64,000 nucleotides of DNA from Heterohyrax brucei. Lineage: Eukaryota; Chordata; Mammalia; Hyracoidea; Procaviidae. The notes beneath the pieces are model-generated. The model was given only the letters and a program-made list of their open reading frames with translations. It made no database searches and was not told the DNA's origin. Positions within the stretch are counted from its first letter, which is position 1. Every line of letters begins with the position of its first letter. The stretch is from positions 136,062,829 through 136,126,828 of the forward strand of contig CM053143.1 of NCBI GenBank assembly GCA_028571685.1. Reading direction: 5' to 3'. Of the stretch, positions 1 through 10,630 are shown piece after piece. The position numbers were made by a program, and so were the translations under genes.

Positions 1-70
1 TCCCTACATTTAGGGAGAAGCATAACAATCTCTGTCACCAAAGCTGTATTTTCCAACTATGCATACTACA

Positions 71-231
71 GAAACCCTGGTGGCATAGTAGTTACATGCT
101 AAAAAACCAGCAGTTCAAATGCACCAGCTACTCTTTAAATACTCTATGAGGCAGTTCTACCCTGTCCTATAAGATGGCTAGGAACTGAAATTGACTCAAT
201 GGCAGTGAGTTTGGCTTTTTTGGTTTCATTC
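71..231 (+). repeat. AfroSINE, short type
   Basis: The copy starts with the family head GAAACCCTGGTGGCATAGTA, carries the B-box-like part (CAGCAGTTCAAATGCACCAG), the GCAGTTCTACCCTGTCC body and the RTE-like tail GAAATTGACTCAATGGCAGT, and ends in a T/G-rich run. AfroSINEs are tRNA-derived, Pol III-transcribed, non-autonomous elements of Afrotheria. It abuts the inverted RTE segment to its right. Confidence 0.9.
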
Positions 232-604
232 TCCTTCAGTGTGAAAGTCTCCAACTTCCACGCTGCAGTCACCATCAATTATCAGTGCATCCTGACTGCA
301 AGTGTGATCAATTTCAGACTGCAGAAATTGATAAAAATCTTCAATTTGTTTGGCCTCAGTGGTTGGTGGATAAATTCAGATAATAGTCATTAACTGGTCT
401 TCCTTGTAGCCATATAAATATTGTCCTTTCATTGACAATGTTGTACTTCAGGATAGATCTTGAAATATTCTTTTTGATGATGAATGCAACACTATATCTC
501 TTCAACTTGTCATTCCCAACACAGCAAACTACACAGTTCTCTGATTCAAAATGGCCAATGCCTGTCCATTTCAACTTGCTAATGCCTAGGATATGAATTC
601 CAAA
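232..604 (-). mobile_element. RTE LINE, inverted 5' endonuclease segment
   Basis: Read on the minus strand this gives the apurinic endonuclease part of an RTE ORF. It matches, with the same orientation and order, the minus-strand RTE at about 34.87-35.20 kb; both contain the minus-strand stretch ATTTTGAATC and GGCCTCAGTGGTTGGTG-like DNA. It lies directly before the plus-strand remainder of an RTE. The arrangement, 5' part flipped and joined to the 3' part, is the usual result of twin priming in LINE insertion. Confidence 0.8.
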
Positions 605-2993
605 TACCTTTGTTCACCACCATAAATGGAATACACAGGAATCAAAGTTACTACATCTGTGGAAAGAGATGACGGAAAAGCTCAATATCATCAGTCAGAA
701 CCAGGCCAGAGGTCAACTGTGGAACAGATAATCAATTGCTCATACACAAGTTAAAGTCAAAAATGATGAAAATTAGAACAACTCCATGATAGCTAAAGTA
801 CTGTCTTCAGCATATCCCACCTGAATTTAGAGACCATCTCAAGAACAGATGTCACGTACTAAATATCAATTACTGAAGACCAGAAGAGTCATAGAATGAC
901 TTCAAGGACATCATAAATGAAGAAAATAAGAGGTCATTAAAAAGACAGGAATGAAAAAAAGATAAAAATGAAAATCAGAAGAGACTCTAAACTTGCTCTT
1001 GAACACCGAGTAACAAAAGTGAAATGAAGAAATAATGATATAGAAAACTAAAAGGGAAGAACTCACTTTGGCAAATCTCAAACTGAAAGTACTGAAAAAA
1101 AATTCAAGCCTTGAGTTGCAATACTGAAGCATTCTACAGGGAAAATATTAAATGACACAGGAAGCCTCAAAAGAGCATGGAAGAAATACAGAGTCACTAT
1201 GCCAAAAAGAACTAGTTTGTGTGTACTTTATGGTTTCATACATTTATAGGAGGTTGTTCTACTAGTTTCTTTCTAGAAGGGAGAAGAGAGGGTGGAAAGG
1301 AGGGGACAGGTGTTTGTTAAGAGGATACTAAAGGTAAAGAGTGAAAAGGAGGAGGGTGAAGAGGGCAGACAGAGTTCCAGAAACGTGAGCATTCAAAATT
1401 GACTTGAATTATGCACTTTCACTTAAACATAATGAAAGGAAAAAAGAAAGAACTGGCCAATGTTCAACTATTCCATAAAGAAGCATATGAAGAGGAACTG
1501 ATGTCCTAAAGGAAGAATTCTATGCTTTACTGAAGGGATTAGCAACAAACAAGTCTCTAGGAATTGACAAAATACCAATTGAGATGTTTGAACAGAGAGA
1601 TGCAGCACTGAAAGTGCTGACTTGTCTGTGCCAAGAAATTTAGAAGACAATTACTTTGTCAGCTGATCGGGAGATCCATATTTATGCATATTCACAAGAA
1701 CGGTGATCCAAATGAATGTGGAAATTATTGAAGAATATCATTAATATTACACGCATGTAAAACTTTGCTAAAGATCATTCAAAAGTGACTGCAACAGAAT
1801 ATTGACAGGGAACTCCCAGAAATTCAAGCTGGATTCAGAAGAGGACATGGAACAAAGGACGTCGTTGCTGATGTCAGATGGACCCTGGCTGAAAGCAGAA
1901 AATATCAGATAGGTGTTTACCTGTGTTTCATTGACTATACAAAGGCATTAGACTGTGTGGATCATACTGAGTTATTGATAACATTGTGGAGAACGGGAAT
2001 TCTAGAACATTTCATTGTACTCATGAGGATCTGTATACTGATCAAGAGGTAGTCTTTTGAACAGAACAACTTGACGCTGCGTGGTTTAAAGTAGGAAAAG
2101 TGTATGCTAAAGTTGTATCTTTTCATTATATCTATTCAATCTGTGATGCTGAACAAATAATCCAAGAAGGTGGGCCACATGAGAATGAGACATCAGGATT
2201 GGAGGAAGACTCATTAAAAACCTGCATTATGCAGATGATACAATTTACTTGCTGAAAGTGAAGAAGACTTGAAACACTTACTGAAGAAGATCAAAGACCA
2301 CAGCTTTCAGTATGGATTATACTTCAACATATAGAAAACAAAAATCCTCAGAATTGGATCAATAGATAACATTATGGGAAACAGAGAAAAGATTGAAGTT
2401 GTCCAAGATTTCATTTTACTTGGACCCACAATCAACACTCATGGAAGCAGCAGCCAAGAAATCAAAAGATATATTGCATTAGGCAAATCTGCTGCAAAAG
2501 ACCACTTTACAGTGTTGAAAAGCAACCATATCATCTTAAAGAACAAGCTACATCTGACCCAAGCCATGGTGTTTTCAGTCACTTCATATCCTTGAAAATG
2601 CCAGATAATGAATAAAGAAGGCTAAAAATCTGTCACCTTTGAATTGTGGTGTTTGAAAAGAGTGTTGAATATACCAAGGACTGCCAAAAGAAGGAACAAA
2701 TCTGTCTTGGAGGAACTACAACCAGAATGGTCCTTAAAAGCAAGGATGACAAGACTGTGCCACACCTACACTGGACATGTTGTCAGGAGAGATGGGCTCC
2801 TGGAAAAGGACATCACACTTGGTAAAACAGACATCCAGCAAAAAAGAGGAAGACCCTCAAACAGACTGACACACTGGCTGCAACAATGGGCTCAAGCAGA
2901 ACAATGGCTGTGAGGGTGGCACAGGACTGTGCAGTGTTTCACTCTGTTGTATTCAGCTAGCTCTGAGTCAGAACCAACATGACAGCGCCTAAC
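605..2993 (+). mobile_element. RTE-clade LINE, middle to 3' end, decayed
   Basis: Translated pieces match the RTE reverse transcriptase region: ...LAESRKYQIGVYLCFIDY... near 1.9 kb. Later pieces (2374-2595 and 2644-2913) give the post-RT region with FILLGPTINTHGSSSQEIK and the C-terminal RNKSVLEELQPEWSLKARM. The 3' end near 2.99 kb has the family tail: GAGTCAGAACCAACATGACA followed by CCTAACAACAG. Many stops and frame changes show it is long dead. It is interrupted by an L1 3' end. With the inverted segment to the left it forms one insertion. Confidence 0.85.
1214..1446 (+). mobile_element. L1 3' end, 5'-truncated, inside the RTE
   Basis: This is about 230 bp of L1 3' UTR of the same lineage as the copies at 48.2, 57.0 and 61.4 kb (TGTGTACTTTATGGTTTCAT, then the purine-rich GGAGGGGACAGGTG). 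It ends in an A-rich tail. An 8-bp repeat AAAGAACT at 1206-1213 and 1447-1454 flanks it and the RTE sequence resumes after it, so this is a later insertion into the RTE. Confidence 0.85.
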
Positions 2994-3264
2994 AACAGTG
3001 ACAACAGAACAATCTCTGCTCCTCAAATGAAACCCCATTAAGTATGGGGCCCCAGGTAATGAAGACTTAGATAGTGAAGACTTCCAGAATACCTTCAAAC
3101 AAATCAAAGTATTTTCCAGCTTCCAGTTTTCAAGCTGTGAAAACTTCTAACTTCAGGGTAATTTCAGCATGACAGATCAAGGTTCTAAAGATAGATTGGC
3201 TGACATTTAGTGTCCATAAAAATGAATTTATAGTTAATAATAATAACAAATACTGATAATGGAT
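2994..3264. other. No recognised feature
   Basis: About 270 bp between the RTE end and a MIR. I see no repeat, gene or strong simple sequence. Confidence 0.4.
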
Positions 3265-3385
3265 AAAATAGCTGCCACTTAATTATCATTTGCTATGTAT
3301 CAGGCACTGTGCTAAGTGCTATATATGTGTAATCTCATAAAATCTTTGCAACAAACCTTTGAGACAGATCTTTTCTTTCCATTCA
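3265..3385 (-). repeat. MIR fragment
   Basis: The plus strand shows the antisense MIR 3' part (CAGGCACTGTGCTAAGTGCT, then TAATCTCATAAAATC and a GAGACAG-like run). MIRs are ancient tRNA-derived SINEs mobilised by L2. Confidence 0.75.
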
Positions 3386-3479
3386 ACAAATGCTTGGATG
3401 AATTCTAGAATTTCCCCCTATTAATGTGGGAGAAACAGGTCCAAATTCAAGTCCACCTGCACGTCCATGCTGCTGACAA

Positions 3480-3905
3480 CCCTCCCTTCTCACCTCCCCT
3501 TATCGCAGCAGCCATACTAGAACAGAGAAATGAGAGTAAAGGTTTATTTCAGGCTTCAGAAAAGGACATTTAATTACAGAAAGGAAGAACCAGAAGGACC
3601 AGGTTTTAACCCAGCTTTATAGACAGCTTTCAGGAGATGCTGCCACATACCCTTCTGTCTCTTCCTGGTCCCCTGACAGACTTTCTGGATAACTCTAATT
3701 TAAAAATCTCTCTTTCCAATTAATCAGAGCACATGCTTTCCCACATAGTTAAGTCACTGTTTCCATCTTACCACCAGATTGCCCGGAATGAGGGCTTGAC
3801 CCATTTTTAAGCAGTGTGTTTAGAATGCCATATTTTAAAATGGTAAGCCAGAAATTAACCCTAGCAAGAGCCCTTATCCTTAAAGCTTATCTCTAAAAGT
3901 TCAAA
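3480..3905 (-). mobile_element. LTR-like fossil, family unresolved
   Basis: On the minus strand there is an LTR-like order: a U3-like part, a TATA-like TCTATAAAGC about 85 bp before a poly(A)-signal-like GAAATAAACC, then a T/C-rich U5-like end. I see no internal viral region, so it would be a solo LTR. I do not recognise the family, and some other old repeat is possible. Age looks old, from the lack of clear edges. Confidence 0.4.
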
Positions 3906-4382
3906 ATAGTTTGCATACGTTATCTAATTCACTTTGACAACAACACTGGCATTACAGTGGCCATTTTGCTCATGGAGAGACTGAAATGAGAACGTCATGG
4001 TTTGACTTGGACACTCTGTAGAAGTGCTTGTGCTAAGCCTGCTACCAGAGCTGGCCGTGAGAGAGGCTGGAGTAAGGCCCGGCTGGCAGTGAGCTAGACC
4101 AGTGTTCAAACAGACTTCCTCAAACACGCCTCAATACCGCAGAGATAAAAGGGCGGCCACAGGAGACTGATCTTCTTCACCTAGAGGAGTTGTACTTTGT
4201 GTAGATTCTATCCACTTTATAGATTTAGACTTTGTGAACAATTTCCTTTTAACAAAGGGATCCACTGCTGGAAACCGAAAACTGGATGAAACCATTATCC
4301 AAGCATTTTTGTCTGGAGATGTTTAGGATATGTCACTTTTCAAGGTAAATATTTAGTAATATTCAAAGACTGTTCTAATATT

Positions 4383-4542
4383 CGGAAACCCTGGTGTCGT
4401 AGCAGTGAAGTGCAATGGCTGAACCAAGAGGTCAGCAGTTCAAATCCACCAGGTGCTTTTTGGAAACCCTATAGGGCAGTTCTACTCTGACCTATAGGAT
4501 CCCTATGAGTCAGAACCAACTTGACAGTGCCTGACAACATTC
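4383..4542 (+). repeat. AfroSINE, short type
   Basis: Head GGAAACCCTGGTGTCGTAGC, B-box-like GTTCAAATCCACCAGG, body GGGCAGTTCTACTCTGACC, and RTE-like tail GAGTCAGAACCAACTTGACA. About 160 bp. Confidence 0.92.
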
Positions 4543-4569
4543 TAAAATTCCGAAGCAGTCATGATGCAA

Positions 4570-4745
4570 GCCCTAAACTTTTCCTACATGCCTTGCACTG
4601 TGCTGAGCATGTTGCAGGCATTAGCTTATTTCATTACAGTAAGCCACTTCACCAGTAAGGAAACTGAGGTTTAGAAAGGTTAAGTAACTGGCTCAGGACC
4701 ATGAGACCAGGAAGCGGTAGAGCCAGGATGGACCCAAGTGAATGC
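4570..4745 (-). repeat. MIR fragment
   Basis: Antisense MIR features on the plus strand: GCACTGTGCTGAGCATG, AAGGAAACTGAGGTTTAGA, GGTTAAGTAACTGGCTCAGG. Confidence 0.8.
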
Positions 4746-5204
4746 TATTAACCACTCTCCTACCCCGTCTCTCAACCAAATTAACGACCTCAGCTGAGTC
4801 CCGAAGTCCTTGTCAGAGAAAGACAAGAGCAGAGCAGGCTGTACGCCTTACAAAGACTACAGGGAAGGCAAAAGTCAAAGCCAAGGTTCTCTGGGAAATA
4901 TCATATTCATCTCTATTTAACTAAAAGACACTTTCAGGATTCAGAGCCTAACATCTCATGGCTCTCACAAGTTATAATTCTCTACGGGCCGTTGCGGACA
5001 TGTCCCATTTAACCATAGAATCTTACTTGAATGCACAGGACCCAGGATGCACCACGAATTATGACGAACTACCATAGCTGGTTTAAGACTCTCAGCAGGA
5101 ATATCTCTGTGTATCCTCTCCATAAACTTTCCTCTCTAATGCTGTTTTTCAGTGTCTCCACTGTGTAACAGTCTAAGATTTTACTCCTCATCAAAATAAG
5201 AGTT
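4746..5204. other. No recognised feature
   Basis: About 460 bp without a repeat or gene I can name. A 60-codon open frame at 4742-4924 runs out of the MIR and has no family resemblance I can see. Confidence 0.35.
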
Positions 5205-5412
5205 TCTCAAACCAGTTGCCATCAATTTCAGCTCATGACGACCTAGTGTGTTTCAGAGCTGAACTGTGCTCCATGGGGGATTCAGTGTCTGGGATCTTTC
5301 AGAAGTGGATCACCACATCTTTCTTCCAAGTTGCCTCTGGGTGGATTCAAACCACCAAACATCAGTTAGTAGCTGAGTTTTTAACCACTTACGCCACTCA
5401 GGGACTCAGAAA
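5205..5412 (-). repeat. AfroSINE, long type
   Basis: Antisense copy of the ~200-bp variety: tail ...CAGTTGCCATCAATTTCAGC, internal RTE-5'-like block (GGATCACCACATCTTTCTTC), head ...CGCCACTCAGGGACTC. The extra internal block distinguishes it from the short ~160-bp type. Confidence 0.85.
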
Positions 5413-5609
5413 GTCTCTAGTTACCTCTTTTGCACTGTTCATCAGACATCTTACTGGTTACAAATCTGGACACAGGCTTTGGAAATACTAAATAAGCATA
5501 ATTATAAAATGAGAAGATTATAGAACAGATCAGTCAGTGACTTATTGTAGGATTTGAAATAAGCAAGGAAAGGGGATGGAATCTCAGAATCATAGGATTT
5601 ATGCTACTC

Positions 5610-5875
5610 ATATAAAGAACTAAGCTGCCTAAGTAGACACATGAGACTAACTGGGCAGCTCCTGTCCAGAGGCAAGATGAGAGGGGGCAAGGGGATAGCA
5701 GCTGGTTGAATGGACACAGGAAATACAGGGTAGAAAGGAGAAATGTCCTGTCACGGGGTGAGGAGAGCAGCTAGAGTTATGCAGTAGTGCGTAAGTTTTC
5801 GTGTGACAAATTGACTTGGCTTGTAAACTTTCATTTGACCACAATAAAATATTTAAAATAAAAAAAGAAGAGGAA
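5610..5875 (+). mobile_element. L1 3' end, variant B
   Basis: Matches the L1 3' ends at 18.53-18.77 kb and 48.72-48.92 kb: CCAGAGGCAAGATGAGAGG, a stretch of GGAAATACAGG, TTGACTTGGCTTGTAAACTT, and an A-rich tail AATAAAATATTTAAAATAA. Only the last ~265 bp of the 3' UTR is present. The variant differs from the 3' UTR of the full-length L1 at 36-44 kb. Confidence 0.75.
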
Positions 5876-6251
5876 AAACCAAGCAGCAAAAATGATAAAC
5901 TAGGGAATCTGAAGATAGACTTGTCATGAAATCTATTTTATCTACAGAAGTCAAACTCTGACATTCTTTCTCCCAAAGCAGAAAATTCTAAACATCAATG
6001 TGGTGTCTTACCATATCATTTGAAAATGTCACACCAACAGTAGAATGGCTTTAGAATTATAGCACGATTTAAGGCAGGAAGAAAGGATCTCAGGTTTTGT
6101 TTCTGGGGAGGATATTTTCTTCCTAGGAGAATAAGAAATGAAGGTTAGGTATCCTAGACCCTCATGAAGTTTTTGCGACTTTTTTTGTGAATTATTCCCA
6201 GTTCTTCAAAACTACAAAATTGGATAACATAAAACATGGCTTGTTTGAAGC
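5876..6251. other. No recognised feature
   Basis: About 375 bp, AT-rich. No repeat or gene recognised. Confidence 0.35.
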
Positions 6252-6425
6252 AGGAAACCCTCGTGGTGCCATGGTTAAGAGTTATGGCTACTAACCAAAA
6301 GGTCAGCAGTTCAAATCCACCAGGTGTTCCTTGGGACCTCCACGGGAGAGTTCTGCTCCGTCCTACGGGGTCTCTATAAGTTGGAATTGACTCAATGGCA
6401 ACAGGATCTTGGTGCAGTTTGTTTG
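6252..6425 (+). repeat. AfroSINE, short type
   Basis: Head AGGAAACCCTCGTGGTGCCA, B-box-like CAGTTCAAATCCACCAGG, body with GTTCTGCTCCGTCC, RTE-like tail GTTGGAATTGACTCAATGGC. Confidence 0.92.
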
Positions 6426-6533
6426 AAACAGTGGATGTGTTTCTGAAACACAGTTTTAGTCATGTTCCAGATTCAGTAAAGAACTTTGCTATTTGAAGAA
6501 ATCCTAAATGAATCCTTCAGTAAAGCCATCACG

Positions 6534-6545
6534 CCCCCCCCCCCC
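6534..6545 (+). repeat. Poly(C) run, 12 bp
   Basis: Twelve consecutive C. It lies between a SINE and the candidate conserved block. Confidence 0.95.
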
Positions 6546-6789
6546 GCCCACCAGAAGAATGCTTTTCCACTGTAAATAACTTCTTCACGGTTTTTTTTGT
6601 TGTTGTTCTGTTCTGTAAATTCAGACTTCTGTATATAGACGGTACTTTTAGAAGCGATTCCCTTATATTATACATCTTTACTTTTTCTAGGATGGTGTGA
6701 GAAAACAGCAGATTAACGTGGCAAAGTGCTTGAATATTCTCAAATAATAATAATAAGGTCACTTGATTTACATAGAGCAGCCAAAACCA

Positions 6790-7300
6790 CAAAGGCTTTA
6801 TTTCCTTTATCCTGAACTAGCAAAGCTGTTTTTTCGAGATCCAGTCAGCATGCACAGCCGCAAAGAGCTGGCGAATGTTTAATAGGTGATCAAATGTCCC
6901 TCGCGGTTTCACCCCAACACCGAATGTATTACTGCGGTCGGCTGTGAGAGACAAGCATCAATCAACATTCAGCTACCTCACCTTTCCTCAAGGTGAAAGA
7001 ACTAAAACAGCTGTATTATCTGTATGGCAATCACTCCTGTTTTATTTGGAGTCACATTCCACTCTGACCGTCAGGAAAGCGATGACATAGTTTTACTGCT
7101 GCTCTTATTAAATATTATTACTGCGGTGCAAGCTGGACGGTTGAGAGAGGAGAAAAAGGAGGCAGCTTCATTGCCCAGAGGAGATCCAGTAATCAGATGG
7201 TCCGCAGCCTGAGACGACATCAATCTTCAGAATCCAATTCTGACTATACACTCGAGCAGCGACTATATGGTCTCCGCATAAAACGTTAACAGTATTAACT
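6790..7300. promoter_or_regulatory. Candidate conserved non-coding block
   Basis: About 500 bp of sequence that matches no repeat I know and has balanced, complex composition with several CpGs, unlike its AT-rich surroundings. The word ATTACTGCGGT occurs twice, near 6930 and 7119, each followed by a related stretch (GGCTGTGAGAGACA and GACGGTTGAGAGAG). No coding potential is convincing. An enhancer-like role is only an inference from its looks; cross-species alignment would decide. Confidence 0.25.
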
Positions 7301-7450
7301 CAATTGCTAACCTACAAAGTGTATATTTAAGACAAAGAAGAAAAGGGAGGCCTGTGGAAATTCAGAGAACAGTGTTAAGAATATCAAATGAGATTAAAAT
7401 AATGTTAATAATAAAGAGCTAAGGATATACATTTAACTGGTCAGAGATTT

Positions 7451-7476
7451 GTTTTGTTTTGTTTTGTTTTGTTTTG
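7451..7476 (+). repeat. (GTTTT)n microsatellite
   Basis: Five perfect GTTTT units plus one base. Confidence 0.97.
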
Positions 7477-7617
7477 CTCTCATTGTAGTCCTTTGTCTTT
7501 CTCATAAATGGAAATCTAGCACCAAACCTGCCCTTTTTCAAGTTGTTAAGATTAGCTACATTCCTGAGCGTACTCTAACAGAGTTCCCACACGATCCCCA
7601 GATGACAGCTAAAAAGG

Positions 7618-8290
7618 CTGTTGTGGGTTTAATTGTGTGTGTCTCTCCTCCACCCACACCCTCAAACACATGTTGAAGTCCTACATGCTGATACCTGTAA
7701 ATGTGACCTGATTGGGAAAGAGGATCTTTGCAGATGATGAGGTCATTAGAGTGGGTTCTAATCCAATATGACTGGTGTCTTTACAAAACAGAAGAGACAC
7801 AGAGATACAGAACAGGAAGAATGTCATGCGAAGATGGAGACAGACACTGGGGAGATAAACCTGCAGAGCTGAGCAACACCAAGGATTGCTGGCCCTCACC
7901 AGAAACTTGGAGAGAGCAGGAGAAGATTAACCAGCAAACAAAGAACAAGATACATACAGGCTTACAGCAAGCAAAGTATGCACAGGCTTAATTGTGTTTA
8001 TTTACTCATCTGTAGTGCACAATTTTACATGAATTTTAAAGATACAAATGTGTGCTAGAAATCAGTAAGTAAGCACAGGTAAGCTGGTGCATACCTTGCT
8101 TATTGGGTAATCCATCACTAGGAGAGAGGCATGGAATAGATTGTCCCTCAGAGTCCTCAGAAGGAATTGACAGGGCTAACATCCTGATTGCAGACTTCTA
8201 GCCTCCAAAACCTTGAATATATTTTTGTTGTTTAAAGCCACCCAATTTATAGTACTCTGGTATGGCACGCCTAGGAGATGAACACAGCCT
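7618..8290 (+). mobile_element. MLT1-type LTR (MaLR fossil)
   Basis: Shows the classic MLT1 order: an AATTGTGTGTGTCTC start, CATGTTGAAGTCCTA, CTAATCCAATATGACTGGTG, GGCCCTCACCAGAAAC, GACTTCTAGCCTCCA and TGTTTAAAGCCACCCA near the end. MaLR solo LTRs of this age are pan-mammalian. It carries an inserted piece of about 150 bp near 7.96-8.11 kb. No internal viral region. Confidence 0.8.
7960..8110. repeat. Insert with imperfect inverted ends in MLT1
   Basis: The LTR sequence is interrupted by ~150 bp not found in MLT1. Its ends are imperfect inverted repeats: AAGCAAAGTATGCACAGGCT near 7971 pairs with the complement of GTGCATACCTTGCTTATT near 8088. This suggests a small non-autonomous DNA transposon. 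I cannot name a family. Confidence 0.35.
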
Positions 8291-8374
8291 GATCCTGTTA
8301 GTCACTGTGGACATACGAGCAAGTTCAACCTGTCAAGTGCTTCACCCACTTGAATTTTGAACCACTAAAGACAT

Positions 8375-8557
8375 CACCAGTTGCCATCAAGTCTGCTCTG
8401 ACTCACTGCAACCCCATGTATCAGAGAAGAACTGTGCTCCGTAAGGGTTTTAATGGCTCATTTTTGACAAGTAGATCTGGCATTCCTTGTGACGACTGGA
8501 ACCTCCTTCTTTTCTAGCAGCTGAGTATGTTAACCATATAAACCACCCAGCAATGAA
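8375..8557 (-). repeat. AfroSINE, long type
   Basis: Antisense copy: ACCAGTTGCCATCAAGTCTG (tail), GAAGAACTGTGCTCCGTAAG, GTAGATCTGGCATTCCTTGT (internal block), then the diverged head ending near the ACCACCCAGCAATG. Confidence 0.8.
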
Positions 8558-9714
8558 GGGTTGGGTGAATTTGCTCCTAGTGGCAGCACGGCCAGCCACA
8601 AGGCAACAAGTCCACATTCTCCTGTTTCTTGACTCTCTGGTTCACGTTCATTTTCCAAACACGATCCCCCAGCCTCTCACTGACTCTGTGAGTCAACACG
8701 ATGCTTTTCATATGTCCTTGTTTGGTTTACAGTCAATCTCTGTTACAACCCCAAACATCTTAACTGATACCCAGTTTTATGAGATCTCCATTGTGATACT
8801 GAGCCTCAAAATGGGGAATATTCTAATAGAGAAAGGATAAGTTACCTAAAAAGCGTGTGATTCTTCAAGGCTGCTACTTCACGTCTCATAAAAAATATGA
8901 AAAGGGACTTATAGAAAACTCTTTCATGTTTATTACTGCCATTCTGTGACTATTTTTCTACAGTTGCCCTCTTCTCTGGTTAAGTGAGTCAGCACAGAGA
9001 AAGTAGAATGACTGGTAATGTGAAATAGATTTCTTTCAATAAGCTCTCCCTTAGAAACTGAAAGAACATAAAAATCCAATAGGAATTGTGAAGTTTTAAA
9101 ACTAAAGTAAAGCAGTCTTCTGCCTACATGGCAGAAAGCTGAATCTGGATGAAGAAGATGAAGCTTTGACTGCTGACATTCCAGGACCTAGATTGAAAGC
9201 AAGCTCAGCACTGCTCTGGTCCAATGAATGAAGAAACTAAGTGTCACTGAAAGCTACAAATGGAGGGTGTATAAAAATTGCACACTAGATCAAAGCATCA
9301 GATGACCTATATACTAAGACAGGATCATGGAGCTACAAAGAGAAGTGCCTTCTCCCCTAAGGGAAGAATTGCCCAAGAACCAAAGCAAATTTACAGCTGA
9401 AGGACGGCCTGGCGACAGGCAAAGGGACGATGGTTGGGATCATACGCAAAACTAGTTTCAGAAATAATTCCCAGCAGTGCCAACAAGAAACTAGCAGTGT
9501 AACTCGCTTCCGATAAGAAAACTGTGCTCTGAAAATACATCTCCACCTATACTGCACATTTTTGTGTGTGTGTGCATGTGTATGGTTTTTTGAAGGTTGG
9601 AAGTGATTACCTTTCCCATCATTTCTGTCTAAAATTTTCACTTGTCTTTGATGAATTAAAGAGAAAAGAATCTCTGAGTAAACTATGGTACATGATTTCA
9701 AATAAAGAAAGACT
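8558..9714. other. No recognised feature
   Basis: About 1.15 kb without a repeat I can name. It holds open frames of 95 codons (8553-8840, plus) and 114 codons (9357-9701, minus); neither resembles a known protein or shows a domain. The part at 9.35-9.55 kb is complex unique sequence, and conservation would be worth checking there. Confidence 0.35.
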
Positions 9715-10095
9715 CAGATGTCTCCCTCCACCACTGTAGTGGCTGTAGTGATATGACGCTGTGTGCTATGTCACCAGTATTTCAAATGTCAACAGGGTTA
9801 CTCAAGAGGGTCAGATTTCAGTGGAGGTTTTAGATGAAGAAGAAAGGCCTGGTGATCTACTTCTGAAAATTAGAGCATGAAAATCCTGTGGATCACAACA
9901 GGGTATTGTCCGATCCAGCACTGGAAGATGAGCCTTCTATGTTGAAAGGCACTCAAAACACACAGTGGCCACCACTGTGCACTTAAATATATCAGTGATT
10001 GTGACGATGGTATAGATCAGCCAATGTTTTCTGCTGTTGTACATGAGGTTGCCATGAGTTGGAGCCAGCTCAGTAGCAACTAACAACAACAAGAA
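9715..10095 (+). repeat. Short RTE derivative (RTE 5' part joined to RTE tail)
   Basis: The first ~270 bp match the 5' untranslated part of the RTE element at 35.3-35.6 kb (read on minus): AGGCCTGGTGATCTACTTCT, AAATCCTGTGGATCAC, and GAAAGGCACTCAAAACACAC. It then jumps to the RTE 3' end: TTCTGCTGTTGTACATGAGG, then GCCATGAGTTGGAGCCAGCT and CAACTAACAACAACAAG. The whole ORF is missing. This is either an internally deleted RTE or a copy of an RTE-derived SINE family. Confidence 0.7.
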
Positions 10096-10409
10096 GAAAT
10101 TTTCTTAAACAGGCGATGAGGGAAAACTTGATCGTCAGTGACTTCTGATTATTCAACCCAGAGAACACATACATCCATAAATCCAAACCATGAGATCTAA
10201 AGCCAAACTGGACACGTGAAGATTGGGTTTATAAACAGCCTAGGTCCACACTACCAACCTCTATAAAACTTATAAAGGCCCATGGCTCTTAAAGGCCCAG
10301 CTTGAAAGTGATCCATCTTCAAGGATCGTTAAGCAGGTTTGTCTCTGCAAGACAATTAAACTTTTCAATAAACTTCCAACTTGGGACATAGAGCATCCCA
10401 ATCAGGAAT

Positions 10410-10499
10410 ATAGGCCTTGTGGTCAGCCAGACCTGAGTGGGCAATACAACCCAATGACCTTCGCAAGTAAGTTACCTAAACTCCACATTGTAGACTCAG

Positions 10500-10539
<40 letters not shown>

Positions 10540-10630
10540 CTTTATTTGGCTGTTTTGAGATTAAATAAGATATTGTATTTGATACTTTGTTGCAAAGTGC
10601 CTGGTGTAAATATTCATAAAAATAAAAAAT
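10410..10630 (+). repeat. MIR with an internal 32-bp poly(A) tract
   Basis: Left part has CAGCCAGACCTGAGTGGG and AAGTAAGTTACCTAAACTCC. Right part resumes with TTTGAGATTAAATAAGATA and AAGTGCCTGGTGTAAATATT, both sense MIR. Between them sits an uninterrupted A32 at 10504-10535, where MIR normally has its short TGTAAAATGG stretch. Confidence 0.75.

Noticed and set aside
9357-9701. 114-codon minus-strand open frame
   Set aside because: No domain; partly driven by a GT-rich run read as His-Thr repeats.
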